This document shows, piece by piece, positions 15,389 through 24,131 of a DNA stretch of 64,000 nucleotides (position 1 is the first letter of the stretch; every line of letters starts with the position of its first letter). The stretch covers positions 1,334,288 to 1,398,287 of the forward strand of contig NZ_JHZF01000011.1 of NCBI RefSeq assembly GCF_000688295.1, written 5' to 3'. The notes under the pieces are model-generated. The model was not told the origin of the DNA, searched no databases, and saw nothing but the letters and a program-made list of their open reading frames with translations. The DNA comes from Pseudooceanicola nanhaiensis DSM 18065. Lineage in GTDB: Bacteria > Pseudomonadota > Alphaproteobacteria > Rhodobacterales > Rhodobacteraceae. The position numbers and the translations under genes were made by a program.

Positions 15389-16282
15389 ATGGAAAGCCGG
15401 ACGGTGACGCTGGGGGGACAGGCGTTCCACCTGCGGGAATGGGGCAACCGGGACGCGCCGGTCCTGCTGATGCTGCACGGCTTCCCCGAGTTCGGCGGCG
15501 CCTGGGCCGAACTGGCCGAGCGGCTGTCGGACACCTGGCGCTGCGTCGCCCCCGACCAGCGCGGCTATGGCCAGAGCTGGGCGCCCCCCGAGGTCGAGGC
15601 CTATCGCATTTCCGAGCTGGCGGGCGACATGGCCGCGCTGGCCGAGCATCTCGGCGGACGGGTGACGGTCATCGGCCATGACTGGGGCGCCTCGGTCGCC
15701 TATGCGCTGGCGATCGGACGGCCCGACCTGGTGGAGCGGCTGGTGATCCTGAACGGCGTGCACCCCGGCCCGATGTCCGCGGCGATGATCCGCGACGGCG
15801 CGCAGCGCCGGGCCTCGCAATACATGCGCTACCTGCGCAGCGAGGGCTCCGAGGACCGGCTGGCCGCGAACGGCTTCGCCTCGCTCCTCGGCCTCTTCGC
15901 CGAGGGCATGGACATGTCCTGGATGACGCCCGACAAGCGCGAGGAATACGTGGCCGAATGGTCCCGCCCCGGCCGGCTGACCGGGATGGTCAACTGGTAT
16001 CGCGCCACCAACCTGCCCGTTCCCGAGCCCGGCGAGCCGACGGACCGCCAGCCCGTCCCCGTCGAAGGCTTCCGGGTGAGCATGCCGCATCTGCTGATCT
16101 GGGGGATGGGCGACAAGGCCCTGCTGCCCGAGGCGACCGAGGGGCTCGAGGCATGGTGCGACACCCTCACCCGGGTCGAGGTGCCGGACGCGGATCACTG
16201 GGTCATCCACCAGAAGACGGCCCAGGTGGAAGCGATCCTGCGCGACTGGCTGGAAGAGCCGGATCCGGGATCCGCGACCTGA
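15389..16282 (+). CDS. Alpha/beta hydrolase, epoxide-hydrolase/dehalogenase type
   Basis: A 297-residue soluble alpha/beta hydrolase. The oxyanion motif LHGFPEFGG is near residue 31, followed by APDQRGYGQS. The nucleophile elbow is VIGHDWGAS, with aspartate as nucleophile, which points to epoxide hydrolase or haloalkane dehalogenase chemistry rather than serine esterase. The acid is likely the aspartate of IWGMGDKALLPE, and the histidine is in PDADHWVIHQ. I chose the ATG at 15389 because GGAGG at 15379-15383 is ideally placed; an ATG 4 codons upstream lies within that site. It stands alone between two hairpin-bounded genes. The substrate is unknown. Confidence 0.88.
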   Translation: MESRTVTLGGQAFHLREWGNRDAPVLLMLHGFPEFGGAWAELAERLSDTWRCVAPDQRGYGQSWAPPEVEAYRISELAGDMAALAEHLGGRVTVIGHDWGASVAYALAIGRPDLVERLVILNGVHPGPMSAAMIRDGAQRRASQYMRYLRSEGSEDRLAANGFASLLGLFAEGMDMSWMTPDKREEYVAEWSRPGRLTGMVNWYRATNLPVPEPGEPTDRQPVPVEGFRVSMPHLLIWGMGDKALLPEATEGLEAWCDTLTRVEVPDADHWVIHQKTAQVEAILRDWLEEPDPGSAT

Positions 16283-16361
16283 GCTTGGGGCGGCACATCC
16301 GCCGGGACCGCCCACGCAGCCCCTCGCCAATCGCCGGGCCGCGTGGCACTCTGCGCGCACC

Positions 16362-17009
16362 ATGAAGGACACCGAGGGACTGTCGCCGGAACTGCTGCTC
16401 CACGCCTACAGCGTGGGCGTCTTCCCGATGGCCGAAAGCCGCGACGACCCCGAGCTCTTCTGGGTCGATCCGCGCCGCCGCGGCATCTTCCCGCTGGACG
16501 GGTTCCGGATCTCCCGCTCGCTTGCCCGCGCGATCCGGCGGATGGATTACGAGGTCACCGTGAACCGGGACTTCGCGGGTGTGGTCGATGCCTGCGCCGA
16601 TCGCGACGAGACCTGGATCAACGCCGAGATCGCCCGGCTCTACCAGGAGCTGCACGAGATGGGCCATGCCCATTCGCTCGAGATCAGCCACGAGGGCCGG
16701 CTGATCGGCGGGGTCTACGGCGTGGCCTACGGCGCGGCGTTCTTCGGGGAAAGCATGTTCTCGCAGCGCAGGGACGCCTCGAAGATCGCGCTGGCCTGGC
16801 TGGTGCAGCGGCTGAATGCGGCCGGCTTCACCCTGTTCGACACCCAGTTCCTGACGCCGCATCTCGCCTCGCTCGGCGCGGTCGAGATCTCACGCGCGCA
16901 GTATCAGGCCCTGCTGCGGGACGCCGTGCGGCGGCCTGCGGATTTCACCGCCCCGCCGGTGCCGCGCGATCCTCAGGAGGTCCTGCAGCGCAGCACCCAG
17001 ATGTCGTAG
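16362..17009 (+). CDS. aat: Leucyl/phenylalanyl-tRNA-protein transferase
   Basis: A 215-residue enzyme that adds Leu or Phe to proteins with basic N-termini, marking them for the ClpAP N-degron pathway. Diagnostic motifs are AYSVGVFPMAESRDD, FWVDPRRRGIFPLD, GGVYGVAYGAAFFGESMFS and LFDTQFLTPHLASLGA. Length is typical. In many Rhodobacterales I recall accB-accC preceding aat; here an unrelated hydrolase does. Its 3' end overlaps the convergent DUF2155 gene by 37 bases. clpP and clpX lie further along the minus strand of the same region. Confidence 0.95.
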   Translation: MKDTEGLSPELLLHAYSVGVFPMAESRDDPELFWVDPRRRGIFPLDGFRISRSLARAIRRMDYEVTVNRDFAGVVDACADRDETWINAEIARLYQELHEMGHAHSLEISHEGRLIGGVYGVAYGAAFFGESMFSQRRDASKIALAWLVQRLNAAGFTLFDTQFLTPHLASLGAVEISRAQYQALLRDAVRRPADFTAPPVPRDPQEVLQRSTQMS

Positions 17010-17383
17010 CGGAAATGGTCCAGCGCGTTCAGCGCGGGCGACGAGGCGACCATCCAGCCGGAAAAGATCGGCTCGGGCGATTTGCCCGGCTCGGTGATCA
17101 TCAGGTAGGCATAGGCGTCGCCCTCGGGATCGCCCTCGGGATAGCGGCATTCCCGCAATTCCACGATCAGCTTGCCGATCCGGACCGAGGAGCCGGAGGC
17201 CATGTCGAATTCCGAGACGTCCCCGTTGATCTTGTCGAGCGCCTTCAGCCGCGCGCCGGGCGCCGGGGTGACGCGCTTCTCTTCGGTGGTCGCGCCCTCG
17301 ACATCGTCCTGAAGGCTGACCTGGGCCGCCGCCGTCCCTCCGGGGATCGCGAGCGCCATCGCCAGCAGTGCTGCACGGATCAT
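16973..17383 (-). CDS. DUF2155 domain exported protein
   Basis: A 136-residue protein with a signal peptide (residues 1-20, ending GTAAAQ). The mature domain contains LKALDKINGDVSEFDM, VRIGKLIVELRECRYPEGD and FSGWMVASSPALNALDHFRYDIWVL, all typical of DUF2155, an alphaproteobacterial periplasmic family of unknown function. Its start overlaps the mlaD stop by 4 bases, so it is co-translated with MlaD, which suggests an envelope role. The 3' end overlaps aat on the opposite strand. Confidence 0.9.
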   Translation of the reverse strand: MIRAALLAMALAIPGGTAAAQVSLQDDVEGATTEEKRVTPAPGARLKALDKINGDVSEFDMASGSSVRIGKLIVELRECRYPEGDPEGDAYAYLMITEPGKSPEPIFSGWMVASSPALNALDHFRYDIWVLRCRTS

Positions 17384-17829
17384 TGGCCGCTTCCTCCGGA
17401 TACGTATTTCAGCAGAAGCGAGATCAGGCTAACCGCGCCCTGCGTGTCCACGACCTCGTCCCCAGGGGCGAGGTAGAAAGGTGAGCCGCCGGGCGAGATC
17501 TCGATGAAATTGCCGCCGAGCAGGCCCTCGGAACTGACCAGCACCGCGCTGTCGTCGGGCACCTGCACGCCGTCCTGCACGGTGAAGGTGGTCACGGCGC
17601 GGTAGGTCTCGGTGTCGAGGTCGACGCCCGTGACGCTGCCGACCTTCACGCCGGCGAGGCGCACGTCCGTGCCGACCTGGATGCCCTCGGCCGAGCGGAA
17701 CGAGGCGATCAGCGGATAGCCCGACCCGCCCCCGGAGATCCCCGCGACCTGCGCGGCATAGATGCCGAATCCGACGGCCAGCGCCAGAACGGCGCCACCG
17801 ACGAGGACTTCAGTGGAGTTTTCCGCCAA
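17380..17829 (-). CDS. mlaD: MlaD-type lipid-transport protein, stand-alone MCE domain
   Basis: A 149-residue protein with one N-terminal membrane anchor (about residues 7-30) and a single MCE domain (PLIASFRSAEGIQVGTDVRLAGVKVGSVTGVDLD through EGLLGGNFIEISPGG). MlaD forms hexameric rings that carry phospholipids between the two membranes as part of the MlaFEDB ABC system. The MlaE and MlaF partners are not here. It sits between NDUFA12 (9-base gap) and DUF2155 (4-base overlap), an arrangement I know from other Rhodobacterales. NDUFA12 neighbours probably reflect shared ancestry of gene order, not shared function. Confidence 0.9.
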   Translation of the reverse strand: MAENSTEVLVGGAVLALAVGFGIYAAQVAGISGGGSGYPLIASFRSAEGIQVGTDVRLAGVKVGSVTGVDLDTETYRAVTTFTVQDGVQVPDDSAVLVSSEGLLGGNFIEISPGGSPFYLAPGDEVVDTQGAVSLISLLLKYVSGGSGQ

Positions 17830-17838
17830 GGGTCTGCC

Positions 17839-18222
17839 TTACTCGGGCTGCCATGCCTCGTAATCCGAACGCGGCGCCGGATCCGGGCGGCGGATCGAGC
17901 CGGTCGGCGCATAGGCCAGCGGCGTGCCCGTCAGGTTCTCGGTATGCGGCTTCTCCCACGGCTTGCGGGTCAGCGGCCGTTCGGTCGGGGGTTCGTCAAA
18001 GGTGTGGTGCAGCCAGCCATGCCAGTCGGGGCTGACCCGGCTCGCCTCGGCCTCGCCGTTGAAGATCACCCAGCGTTTCTTGCCGTCCTGCGTCCGGTAG
18101 AAGACATTCCCCTGATCGTCCTCGCCCACCTTCACGCCCTTGCGCGAGGTGTAGAACTGCGTGTTCAGGGTGGACCCGTTCCACCAGGTGACACCGCGAA
18201 GAATGCTGCTGAGAATGCCCAT
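17839..18222 (-). CDS. NADH:ubiquinone oxidoreductase accessory subunit NDUFA12 (17.2 kDa)
   Basis: A 127-residue complex I accessory subunit shared by alphaproteobacteria and mitochondria. Family residues include [62 protein letters not shown] and a C-terminal proline-rich tail. The ATG at 18222 has GGAGG 6 bases upstream, which decides the start against a longer open frame. It is separate from the main nuo operon, as usual in this group. A strong hairpin lies between it and the upstream RidA gene. Confidence 0.93.
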   Translation of the reverse strand: MGILSSILRGVTWWNGSTLNTQFYTSRKGVKVGEDDQGNVFYRTQDGKKRWVIFNGEAEASRVSPDWHGWLHHTFDEPPTERPLTRKPWEKPHTENLTGTPLAYAPTGSIRRPDPAPRSDYEAWQPE

Positions 18223-18243
18223 ATGGACCTCCGGACTTGGCTG

Positions 18244-18266
18244 CCCCCGATATGGCGTATCGGGGG
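18244..18266. other. Strong hairpin between RidA and NDUFA12 genes
   Basis: CCCCCGATA (18244-18252) and TATCGGGGG (18258-18266) form a perfect 9-bp stem with a 5-base TGGCG loop. It lies in the 59-base gap downstream of the RidA gene and just upstream of the NDUFA12 ribosome site. It may end the upstream transcript or mark an RNA processing point. There is no T-run. Confidence 0.5.
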
Positions 18267-18281
18267 GCGAAGGTCCAGCCC

Positions 18282-18686
18282 TCAGAGGCTGCGACCGGGT
18301 GAGAGGGGCAGACGCGCCGTGACCTCGATCTCGATCCGGTAGACCGGGTCGATCAGCCCCGCCTCGATCATGGTCGCGGCGGGCGGATTGGCGCCGAAGG
18401 TTTCGGCAAGGAGCGGCCAGCAGGGTTCGAACTCGGTCCGGTCGGGCAGGATGTAGGTGACCCGCACGACATCGGCGAAGCTCGCGCCCGCCTCGGCCAG
18501 CGCGCGTCCCATGGTGTCGAGCGCGCAGCGGCACTGGCCGACCACGTCCGCGGGCGGTTTGCCGGTCGCGGGGTCGGTGCCCACGGTGCCCGCGACGAAG
18601 ACCCACCCGTCGAGCACGACGGCCCGGGCATAGCCGATCCGCGCCTCGAACGGGGAGCCGCTGGTGATGGTGCGTCTTTCGCTCAT
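18282..18686 (-). CDS. RidA family enamine/imine deaminase
   Basis: A 134-residue RidA/YjgF-family protein, which hydrolyses reactive enamines and imines such as 2-aminoacrylate. Seen are [27 protein letters not shown], the [30 protein letters not shown] core and the C-terminal [12 protein letters not shown]. Archetypal RidA has an arginine in an R-x-x-x-N/A-type active site near residue 105; the exact subgroup is uncertain from inspection. Its ATG overlaps the upstream methyltransferase stop by 4 bases, so the two are co-translated. Confidence 0.88.
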   Translation of the reverse strand: MSERRTITSGSPFEARIGYARAVVLDGWVFVAGTVGTDPATGKPPADVVGQCRCALDTMGRALAEAGASFADVVRVTYILPDRTEFEPCWPLLAETFGANPPAATMIEAGLIDPVYRIEIEVTARLPLSPGRSL

Positions 18687-19510
18687 CCGGTTTTCCTGAA
18701 GATCAGAACGTCCTGGAAATCGCGCAGCCCCTTGCGGCCCGACCAGCTGCCGTCATGGACCGTCTCGATCACCGCGTCGTGCTCGGCCGCCAGCCGTTCC
18801 CAGAAGGCGCGCGAATAGCCCACGGCGAGGTCGGGTTCCTCGAGCCGTTCCACCAGCGCCTCGCCGATCGAATGCGCCAGCGAAAAGCGCGCGCCGGGCT
18901 GCCGGTTCTCGGCCAGGAAGGTCGTGAAATACGCCCTGCCCCCGGTGTCGAGGCAGCGCATCGCCTCGGCGAAATAGCGGCGGGTCTGGGATTCGGGCAG
19001 GTGCGTGAAGACCGAGATCGCGACCGCGAGGTCGAAGCTCCGGTCCTCGTAGGGGAAGGTGTAATCCTCGGGCTCCACGGCGCCGAAGGGATTGTAGAAA
19101 TCGTTCCGGATATTGGCGTAGTCGAAGCGGTAGCGCGGGTCGCGGATCGCCTTGCGGCACCAGAGGATGCCGTAGCGCACCACGTCGAAGCCGCGGTAGA
19201 GCCCGATCCGGTTCTGCCGCGCGAAGGCGGTGGCGATGCGCCCGATGCCGCAGCCGATGTCCAGCACCCGGGTCGTGTCATCCAGCGGCACGTCCCGCCC
19301 GATCGCGGCGACGATGGTGTCGCCCTGCTTGATGAAATCGCCGTCCGCGCCGTAGTTCAGCGTGGCCGGCGGCGCGCCGTTCGCCCCGTCTAGGAAGCTG
19401 GAATAGCGCACGATCAGCCCGATCATCGGGCTGACCACGGCATATTTGGCCAGGCGCAGGTACTTGGACGCCAGGCGGTCAGTGCGGGAGGTGGCGACGC
19501 CGGTTTTCAT
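18683..19510 (-). CDS. Class I SAM-dependent methyltransferase
   Basis: A 275-residue soluble methyltransferase. The SAM-binding motif I is [17 protein letters not shown] at about residue 84. Motif II-like is [16 protein letters not shown]. The acidic post-motif is [18 protein letters not shown], with the final strand in [15 protein letters not shown]. The N-terminal 60 residues are basic and partly hydrophobic. The substrate cannot be inferred; the order of motifs resembles small-molecule methyltransferases rather than rRNA ones. It starts 6 bases after clpX, so it is likely read from the clpX transcript, and overlaps RidA by 4 bases downstream. Confidence 0.85.
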   Translation of the reverse strand: MKTGVATSRTDRLASKYLRLAKYAVVSPMIGLIVRYSSFLDGANGAPPATLNYGADGDFIKQGDTIVAAIGRDVPLDDTTRVLDIGCGIGRIATAFARQNRIGLYRGFDVVRYGILWCRKAIRDPRYRFDYANIRNDFYNPFGAVEPEDYTFPYEDRSFDLAVAISVFTHLPESQTRRYFAEAMRCLDTGGRAYFTTFLAENRQPGARFSLAHSIGEALVERLEEPDLAVGYSRAFWERLAAEHDAVIETVHDGSWSGRKGLRDFQDVLIFRKTG

Positions 19511-19516
19511 CCGACA

Positions 19517-20782
19517 TCAACCGGCGCTGGCGCCTTCCTTCTTGCTGTCCGCATAGATCATCAGCGGCGATGCATCGGAATAGACCGCCTCCTCGTTCAC
19601 GACGACCTCTTCCACGTTGTCCATGCCCGGCAGGTCGAACATCGTGTCGAGCAGGATGTCCTCGAGGATGGAGCGCAGGCCACGGGCGCCGGTCTTCCGC
19701 TCGATCGCCTTCTTCGCGATGGCGGTGAGCGCATCGTCGGTGAAGGAGAGCTTGGCATCCTCGAGCTCGAACAGGCGCTGGTACTGCTTCACCAGGGCGT
19801 TCTTCGGCTCGGTCAGGATGGTGACGAGCGCGTCCTCGTCGAGGTCCTCGAGCGTCGCGATGACGGGCAGACGGCCGACGAATTCCGGGATCAGCCCGAA
19901 TTTCAGCAGGTCCTCGGGTTCGAGGTCCTTGAAGACCTCGCCCACGCCGCGGGCGTCCACGTCGCGCACATCGGCGCCGAAGCCCATGGCCGAGCCCTTG
20001 CCGCGCTGCGAGATGATCTTGTCGAGACCGGCGAAGGCGCCGCCGCAGATGAAGAGGATGTTCGTCGTGTCCACCTGCAGGAATTCCTGCTGCGGATGCT
20101 TCCGGCCGCCCTGGGGCGGAACGGAGGCCACGGTGCCTTCCATCAGCTTCAGCAGCGCCTGCTGCACGCCCTCGCCCGACACGTCACGGGTGATCGAGGG
20201 ATTTTCCGACTTGCGGGTGATCTTGTCGACCTCGTCGATATAGACGATGCCGCGCTGCGCCCGTTCGACGTTGTATTCCGAGGATTGGAGAAGCTTCAGG
20301 ATGATGTTCTCGACATCCTCGCCCACGTAACCGGCTTCGGTCAGCGTGGTGGCGTCCGCCATGGTGAACGGCACGTCGAGGATCCGCGCCAGCGTCTGGG
20401 CCAGCAGCGTCTTGCCGCAGCCCGTGGGGCCGATCAGCAGGATGTTCGACTTCGCCAGCTCGATGTCCGAGGACTTCCCGGCGTGGTTCAGACGCTTGTA
20501 ATGGTTGTGCACGGCGACCGAGAGCACCCGCTTCGCCTTCATCTGCCCGATGACGTAATCATCGAGGACCTGGCAGATCTCGAGCGGCGTGGGCACGCCG
20601 TCCGAGCTTTTCAGGCCGGAGGATTTCGTCTCCTCCCGGATGATGTCCATGCAGAGTTCGACGCATTCGTCGCAGATGAACACGGTCGGACCCGCGATCA
20701 GCTTGCGCACTTCGTGCTGGCTCTTGCCGCAGAAGCTGCAATAGAGCGTGTTCTTGCTGTCGCTACCCGAATTGTTCGCCAT
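19517..20782 (-). CDS. clpX: ClpX, ATPase subunit of the ClpXP protease
   Basis: A 421-residue AAA+ unfoldase that recognises tagged substrates and feeds them to ClpP. The N-terminal zinc finger has C15, C18, C37 and C40 (CSFCGK, ICDEC). Walker A is GPTGCGKT at 118-125. Other ClpX hallmarks are [15 protein letters not shown], the Walker B and sensor regions, the pore loop GYVG, the RKH-type motif, and the IGF-like ClpP-docking region around [10 protein letters not shown]. It is transcribed 140 bases downstream of clpP. In alphaproteobacteria ClpXP also controls cell-cycle proteins such as CtrA. Confidence 0.97.
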   Translation of the reverse strand: MANNSGSDSKNTLYCSFCGKSQHEVRKLIAGPTVFICDECVELCMDIIREETKSSGLKSSDGVPTPLEICQVLDDYVIGQMKAKRVLSVAVHNHYKRLNHAGKSSDIELAKSNILLIGPTGCGKTLLAQTLARILDVPFTMADATTLTEAGYVGEDVENIILKLLQSSEYNVERAQRGIVYIDEVDKITRKSENPSITRDVSGEGVQQALLKLMEGTVASVPPQGGRKHPQQEFLQVDTTNILFICGGAFAGLDKIISQRGKGSAMGFGADVRDVDARGVGEVFKDLEPEDLLKFGLIPEFVGRLPVIATLEDLDEDALVTILTEPKNALVKQYQRLFELEDAKLSFTDDALTAIAKKAIERKTGARGLRSILEDILLDTMFDLPGMDNVEEVVVNEEAVYSDASPLMIYADSKKEGASAG

Positions 20783-20922
20783 TTCGCACCTTTTGCCCGG
20801 TTCCGGGCTGCTCCGGCTGTCCGGAGGCCCACCCTTCGCTGCGTTTCCCCACAGACTAGGGCAGCCCCCCGGGCATCACAATGTCAAAAATGCCTCACAA
20901 ACCTTGCCGTGAGGTTTCGCCG

Positions 20923-21570
20923 TTATGCCTCAGTCCCGTCGGGTTTGACACGGCTTTCGACGATCTCGTCGATCAGACCCCATTCCTTCGCGTCTTCCGG
21001 CGACATGAAGTTATCGCGTTCCAGCGCCTTTTCCACCGTTTCGAGGTCCTGTCCGGTGTGGCGGACGTAGATCTCGTTCAGGCGTTTCTTGAGTTTCAGC
21101 GTCTCTTCGGCGTGGATCATGATGTCCGTCGCCTGGCCCTGGTAGCCGCCCGAGGGCTGGTGGACCATGATCCGGCTGTTGGGCAGCGAGAACCGCATCC
21201 CCTTCTCGCCGGCGGTCAGCAGGAGCGAGCCCATCGAGGCCGCCTGCCCGATCACCAGGGTCGAGACCTTGGGCTTGATGTACTGCATCGTGTCGTAGAT
21301 CGACAGGCCCGACGTCACCACGCCGCCCGGCGAGTTGATGTACATCGAGATCTCCTTCGACGGGTTCTCCGCCTCGAGGTGCAGAAGCTGCGCGACGATC
21401 AGGCTGGACATGCCGTCATGCACGGGGCCCGAAAGGAAGATGATCCGCTCCTTCAGGAGGCGCGAGAAGATGTCGTAGGCCCGTTCCCCGCGGCTGGTCT
21501 GTTCGACCACCATGGGAACGAGGTTGTTCATGTAGAATTCTGCCGGATCTTTCATTGTCGACCTGCCCAT
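20923..21570 (-). CDS. clpP: ClpP, serine protease subunit
   Basis: A 215-residue serine peptidase that forms the 14-subunit ClpP barrel. The catalytic serine is S112 ([11 protein letters not shown]) and the histidine H137 ([11 protein letters not shown]). The aspartate lies in the usual C-terminal position, and the hinge motif [11 protein letters not shown] is intact. The ATG at 21570 has AAGG 5 bases upstream; an ATG 5 codons later is also possible. A weak promoter match (TTGCAG, 17 bases, TAAGAC; minus strand, 21636 to 21608) lies upstream, with an 8-bp inverted repeat across it. It shares the divergent region with the 2H phosphoesterase-like gene. Confidence 0.97.
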   Translation of the reverse strand: MGRSTMKDPAEFYMNNLVPMVVEQTSRGERAYDIFSRLLKERIIFLSGPVHDGMSSLIVAQLLHLEAENPSKEISMYINSPGGVVTSGLSIYDTMQYIKPKVSTLVIGQAASMGSLLLTAGEKGMRFSLPNSRIMVHQPSGGYQGQATDIMIHAEETLKLKKRLNEIYVRHTGQDLETVEKALERDNFMSPEDAKEWGLIDEIVESRVKPDGTEA

Positions 21571-21598
21571 GCTGCCTTCTGACCACGCGCGGCCAGTT

Positions 21599-21638
21599 CC
21601 TTGCAGAGTCTTAGTCACGCATATGAGGGGCTGCAAGG
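21599..21638. promoter_or_regulatory. Inverted repeat spanning the clpP promoter region
   Basis: CCTTGCAG (21599-21606) and CTGCAAGG (21631-21638) are perfect 8-bp inverted copies separated by 24 bases, about three helical turns centre to centre. On the minus strand one copy covers the proposed -35 (TTGCAG) and the other lies just downstream of the proposed -10 (TAAGAC). The arrangement would suit a dimeric regulator or a loop-forming repressor of clpP; the protein is unknown. Confidence 0.4.
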
Positions 21639-21725
21639 GCGGGGCCGGGAATTGTCCCGCGCATTGTCATCACCTTGTCACCGCCCCCCCGCTATGCGAT
21701 CCCGTAGCGCCCCGGGGAGACAGAC

Positions 21726-22415
21726 ATGCAGGATCACCGCCGCTTCGCCCTCTATTACCTCTGCCCGCCGGGTCCGCTGGCAGATTTCGGCGCGGCCTGG
21801 CTTGGCTGGGACGTGGCGGAAGGGCGCGCGGTTGCACATCCCGACATCGCCGGACTGCCCGAACCCGCGGCAGAGATCACCGCGACCCCGCGGAAATACG
21901 GCTTTCACGGCACGATCAAGCCGCCCTTCCGCCTTTCTGAAGGGCGCAGCGCCGAGGGGCTCCTGGCCGAGGCGCGCGCGCTCTGCGCACGGCTCGCCCC
22001 GGTGGAGCTCGAGGGGCTCACGCTCGCCCGGCTGGGCCATTTCCTGGCCCTGACGCCCGCGGGCGGGACCGAGGCGCTCTCGTCACTGGCGGCGGCCTGT
22101 GTCGAGGGGCTCGATGATTTCCGGGCGCCCGCGCCCGAGGCCGAACTGGCGCGGCGCCGGGCCCGCGGGCTGACACCGCGGCAGGAGGAAAACCTCCTCC
22201 GCTGGGGCTATCCCTACGTCATGCAGGACTTCCGCTTCCACATGACGCTGTCGGGACGCCTCGCTCCCGAGGCGCTCGACGCCACGGCCAAGGCGATTGC
22301 CCCCCACCTGACGCCGCACCTGCCCGCGCCCTTCCGGATCGGGGCGCTGGCGCTCGTCGGCGCGGATGCGGCGGACCGCTTCCACCTGATCGAGCGCCTG
22401 CCGCTCGGCGGCTGA
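21726..22415 (+). CDS. DUF1045 protein, 2H phosphoesterase-like
   Basis: A 229-residue soluble protein of the DUF1045 family, often named phosphonate metabolism protein because relatives lie in phn clusters. It has the two H-x-T motifs of 2H phosphoesterases: FHGTIKPPF (H61, T63) and FHMTLSG (H172, T174), suggesting cyclic-phosphate or nucleotide-sugar-phosphate hydrolysis. No phn genes are nearby, so the phosphonate label should not be taken as proof of role. The ATG follows GGGGAGACAGAC. It lies divergent from clpP and 125 bases upstream of a glutamine-synthetase-like gene. Confidence 0.82.
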   Translation: MQDHRRFALYYLCPPGPLADFGAAWLGWDVAEGRAVAHPDIAGLPEPAAEITATPRKYGFHGTIKPPFRLSEGRSAEGLLAEARALCARLAPVELEGLTLARLGHFLALTPAGGTEALSSLAAACVEGLDDFRAPAPEAELARRRARGLTPRQEENLLRWGYPYVMQDFRFHMTLSGRLAPEALDATAKAIAPHLTPHLPAPFRIGALALVGADAADRFHLIERLPLGG

Positions 22416-22540
22416 GCCGGCGGCCATCCGGCGCGGGGGCCGGGCGCGGCTTTCGTCGCGATGCCGCCACGGCCCTCTTGCCTCGGCGGCACGCGCCGGG
22501 CCAATCTGCCGCGACCTGCAACAAAGCAAGAGCCCAACGT

Positions 22541-23857
22541 ATGGATTTCGAAGGCTATCCGACCTTCCGCGTCGCCGCCTGCGACCTCAACGGCCAGCTC
22601 CGCGGCAAGCGCCTGCCCGCCGGCCAGTTCTCGAAACTCGCCGAGGGCACGGTCCGGATGCCGCTCTCGGTCCTGAACGTCGATGTCTGGGGCGCCGACA
22701 TCAAGGACAGCCCGCTGTTGTTCGAGACCGGGGACGCGGACGGCGTGCTCTATCCCACCGAACACGGGCCCGTGCCGATGCCGTGGCTCGGCAGCCCCGC
22801 CGCGCTTGTGCCGATGTGGATGTATCACGAGAGCGGCGAGCCCTTCCTCGGCGATCCGCGCCATGCGCTGGCCGCGGTGCTCGACCGCTACGCCGCCCGC
22901 GGCTGGCGGGTCGAGGCGGCGGCCGAGATGGAATTCTACCTCGTCGACGACAGCGGCGAGAGCCTGACGCCCCCGGTGAACCCGGTCTCGGGGCGGCCGC
23001 TCGGCGGGCATGCGATCCTCTCGATCCGCCAGCTCGACGCCTTCGACGCCTATTTCACCGAGCTCTACGAGGCCTGCGAGGCGATGGACATCCCCGCCGA
23101 GAGCGCGATCTCGGAGGCCGGTCTCGGCCAGTTCGAGATCAACATGACCCATCGTGACGCCATGGCCGCGGCCGATGACGCGGTGCTCTTCAAGGCGCTG
23201 GTCAAGGGGCTCGCGCGCAAGCACGGGATGGCCGCGACCTTCATGGCGAAACCCTTCGCGGAAGAGGCGGGCAACGGGATGCACGTGCATTTCTCGGTGC
23301 TGGATGCGGAGGGCAACAACATCTTCGACAACGGCGGACCCGAGGGGACGGAGCTGCTGCGCCACGCCGTCGCCGGCTGTCTGGCCGGGATGGCGCCCTC
23401 GACGCTGGTCTTCGCGCCGCACGGGCCCTCCTACGACCGGATCGTGCCCGGGGCGCATGCGCCGATCGGGGCCTGCTGGGCCTACGAGAACCGGACGGCC
23501 GCGATCCGCATCCCCGGCGGCTCGCCCCGGGCGCGCCGGATCGAGCACCGTGTGGCCTGCGGCGACAACAACCCCTACCTCGCGCTCGCGGTCATCCTCG
23601 GCGCGGCGCTGGCCGGGATCGAGGAGAAGATGGAGCCGCCCGCGCCGATCACCGGCAATGCCTATGCACTCGACCTGCCGGGGCTGGCGTCGGACTGGGA
23701 AACGGCGATCGACCTGTTCGAGAGCGATCCGCTGATCGCCCGCATCCTGCCCGCCGAGCTGATCGAGCATTTCTGCCGCACCAAGCGGCAGGAGAAGGCC
23801 CGGCTCGACACGATCCCGCAGGAGGAACGCTGGCTGGTCTACCTCGAGGCGGTCTGA
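22541..23857 (+). CDS. Glutamine synthetase family protein (gamma-glutamyl-amine ligase type)
   Basis: A 438-residue class I glutamine-synthetase-like ligase. Metal and substrate motifs include AAEMEFYLVDD, GLGQFEINM, GNGMHVHFSVLD and the YENRTAAIRIPGG nucleotide/phosphate region. The N-terminal beta-grasp half is short, and there is no adenylylation-loop signature, so it is not GlnA. It resembles PuuA-type enzymes that join glutamate to polyamines or other amines. The ATG at 22541 is used although its ribosome site (AAGAG) is weak; an open frame extends 21 codons upstream. Two hairpins follow the stop, so it is probably transcribed separately from the ABC operon. Confidence 0.85.
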   Translation: MDFEGYPTFRVAACDLNGQLRGKRLPAGQFSKLAEGTVRMPLSVLNVDVWGADIKDSPLLFETGDADGVLYPTEHGPVPMPWLGSPAALVPMWMYHESGEPFLGDPRHALAAVLDRYAARGWRVEAAAEMEFYLVDDSGESLTPPVNPVSGRPLGGHAILSIRQLDAFDAYFTELYEACEAMDIPAESAISEAGLGQFEINMTHRDAMAAADDAVLFKALVKGLARKHGMAATFMAKPFAEEAGNGMHVHFSVLDAEGNNIFDNGGPEGTELLRHAVAGCLAGMAPSTLVFAPHGPSYDRIVPGAHAPIGACWAYENRTAAIRIPGGSPRARRIEHRVACGDNNPYLALAVILGAALAGIEEKMEPPAPITGNAYALDLPGLASDWETAIDLFESDPLIARILPAELIEHFCRTKRQEKARLDTIPQEERWLVYLEAV

Positions 23858-23866
23858 TCCAGCGGC

Positions 23867-23885
23867 GCGCGGGCAGAGCCCGCGC
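23867..23885 (+). terminator. Stem-loop after the glutamine-synthetase-like gene
   Basis: GCGCGGGC and GCCCGCGC form an 8-bp perfect stem with a 3-base AGA loop, 9 bases after the stop. No T-run follows. A second, 9-bp hairpin lies just downstream at 23899-23921. Confidence 0.5.
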
Positions 23886-23898
23886 ACGGGATACATGG

Positions 23899-23921
23899 CG
23901 ATCCGGCCCGGGGCCGGATCG
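23899..23921 (+). terminator. Second stem-loop downstream of the glutamine-synthetase-like gene
   Basis: CGATCCGGC and GCCGGATCG pair perfectly over 9 bp around a 5-base CCGGG loop. Together with the hairpin at 23867-23885 it probably isolates this gene from the ABC operon that starts at 24132. Confidence 0.45.
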
Positions 23922-24065
23922 CGGCCGGCGCGGACGGAGAGGCAAGGCGCCGTCCCGGAAAGATGAAGCCCGGGCGCCACGCCGGCCCGGTCGCGGCGCC
24001 CAAATCCGCGGCACATCGTCCGCACCGACGCAAAAGCGGGCATGTCTTGACGTGTTCGGGTTTCC

Positions 24066-24082
24066 GCCCCCCACTTGGGGGC
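24066..24082. promoter_or_regulatory. GCCCCC-loop-GGGGGC element upstream of the ABC operon
   Basis: GCCCCC (24066-24071) and GGGGGC (24077-24082) flank CACTT. It lies 50 bases before the binding-protein ATG, and a TTGACG (24047-24052) that could be a -35 is just upstream, but no good -10 is at the right distance. It may be an operator or a leader hairpin; this is a weak call. Confidence 0.3.
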
Positions 24083-24131
24083 ATATCAGGGCGGCACAAG
24101 CCGACTCGCTCCGACAGACAGGTTCCGTGAC

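Noticed and set aside
21726-22415. Phosphonate (phn) utilisation locus, suggested by the DUF1045 name
   Set aside because: No other phn gene is present; the name derives from distant relatives and only the 2H phosphoesterase motifs are supported.
24047-24075. TTGACG-based promoter for the ABC operon
   Set aside because: A good -35 is present, but no acceptable -10 lies 16-18 bases downstream; CATATC is 29 bases away.
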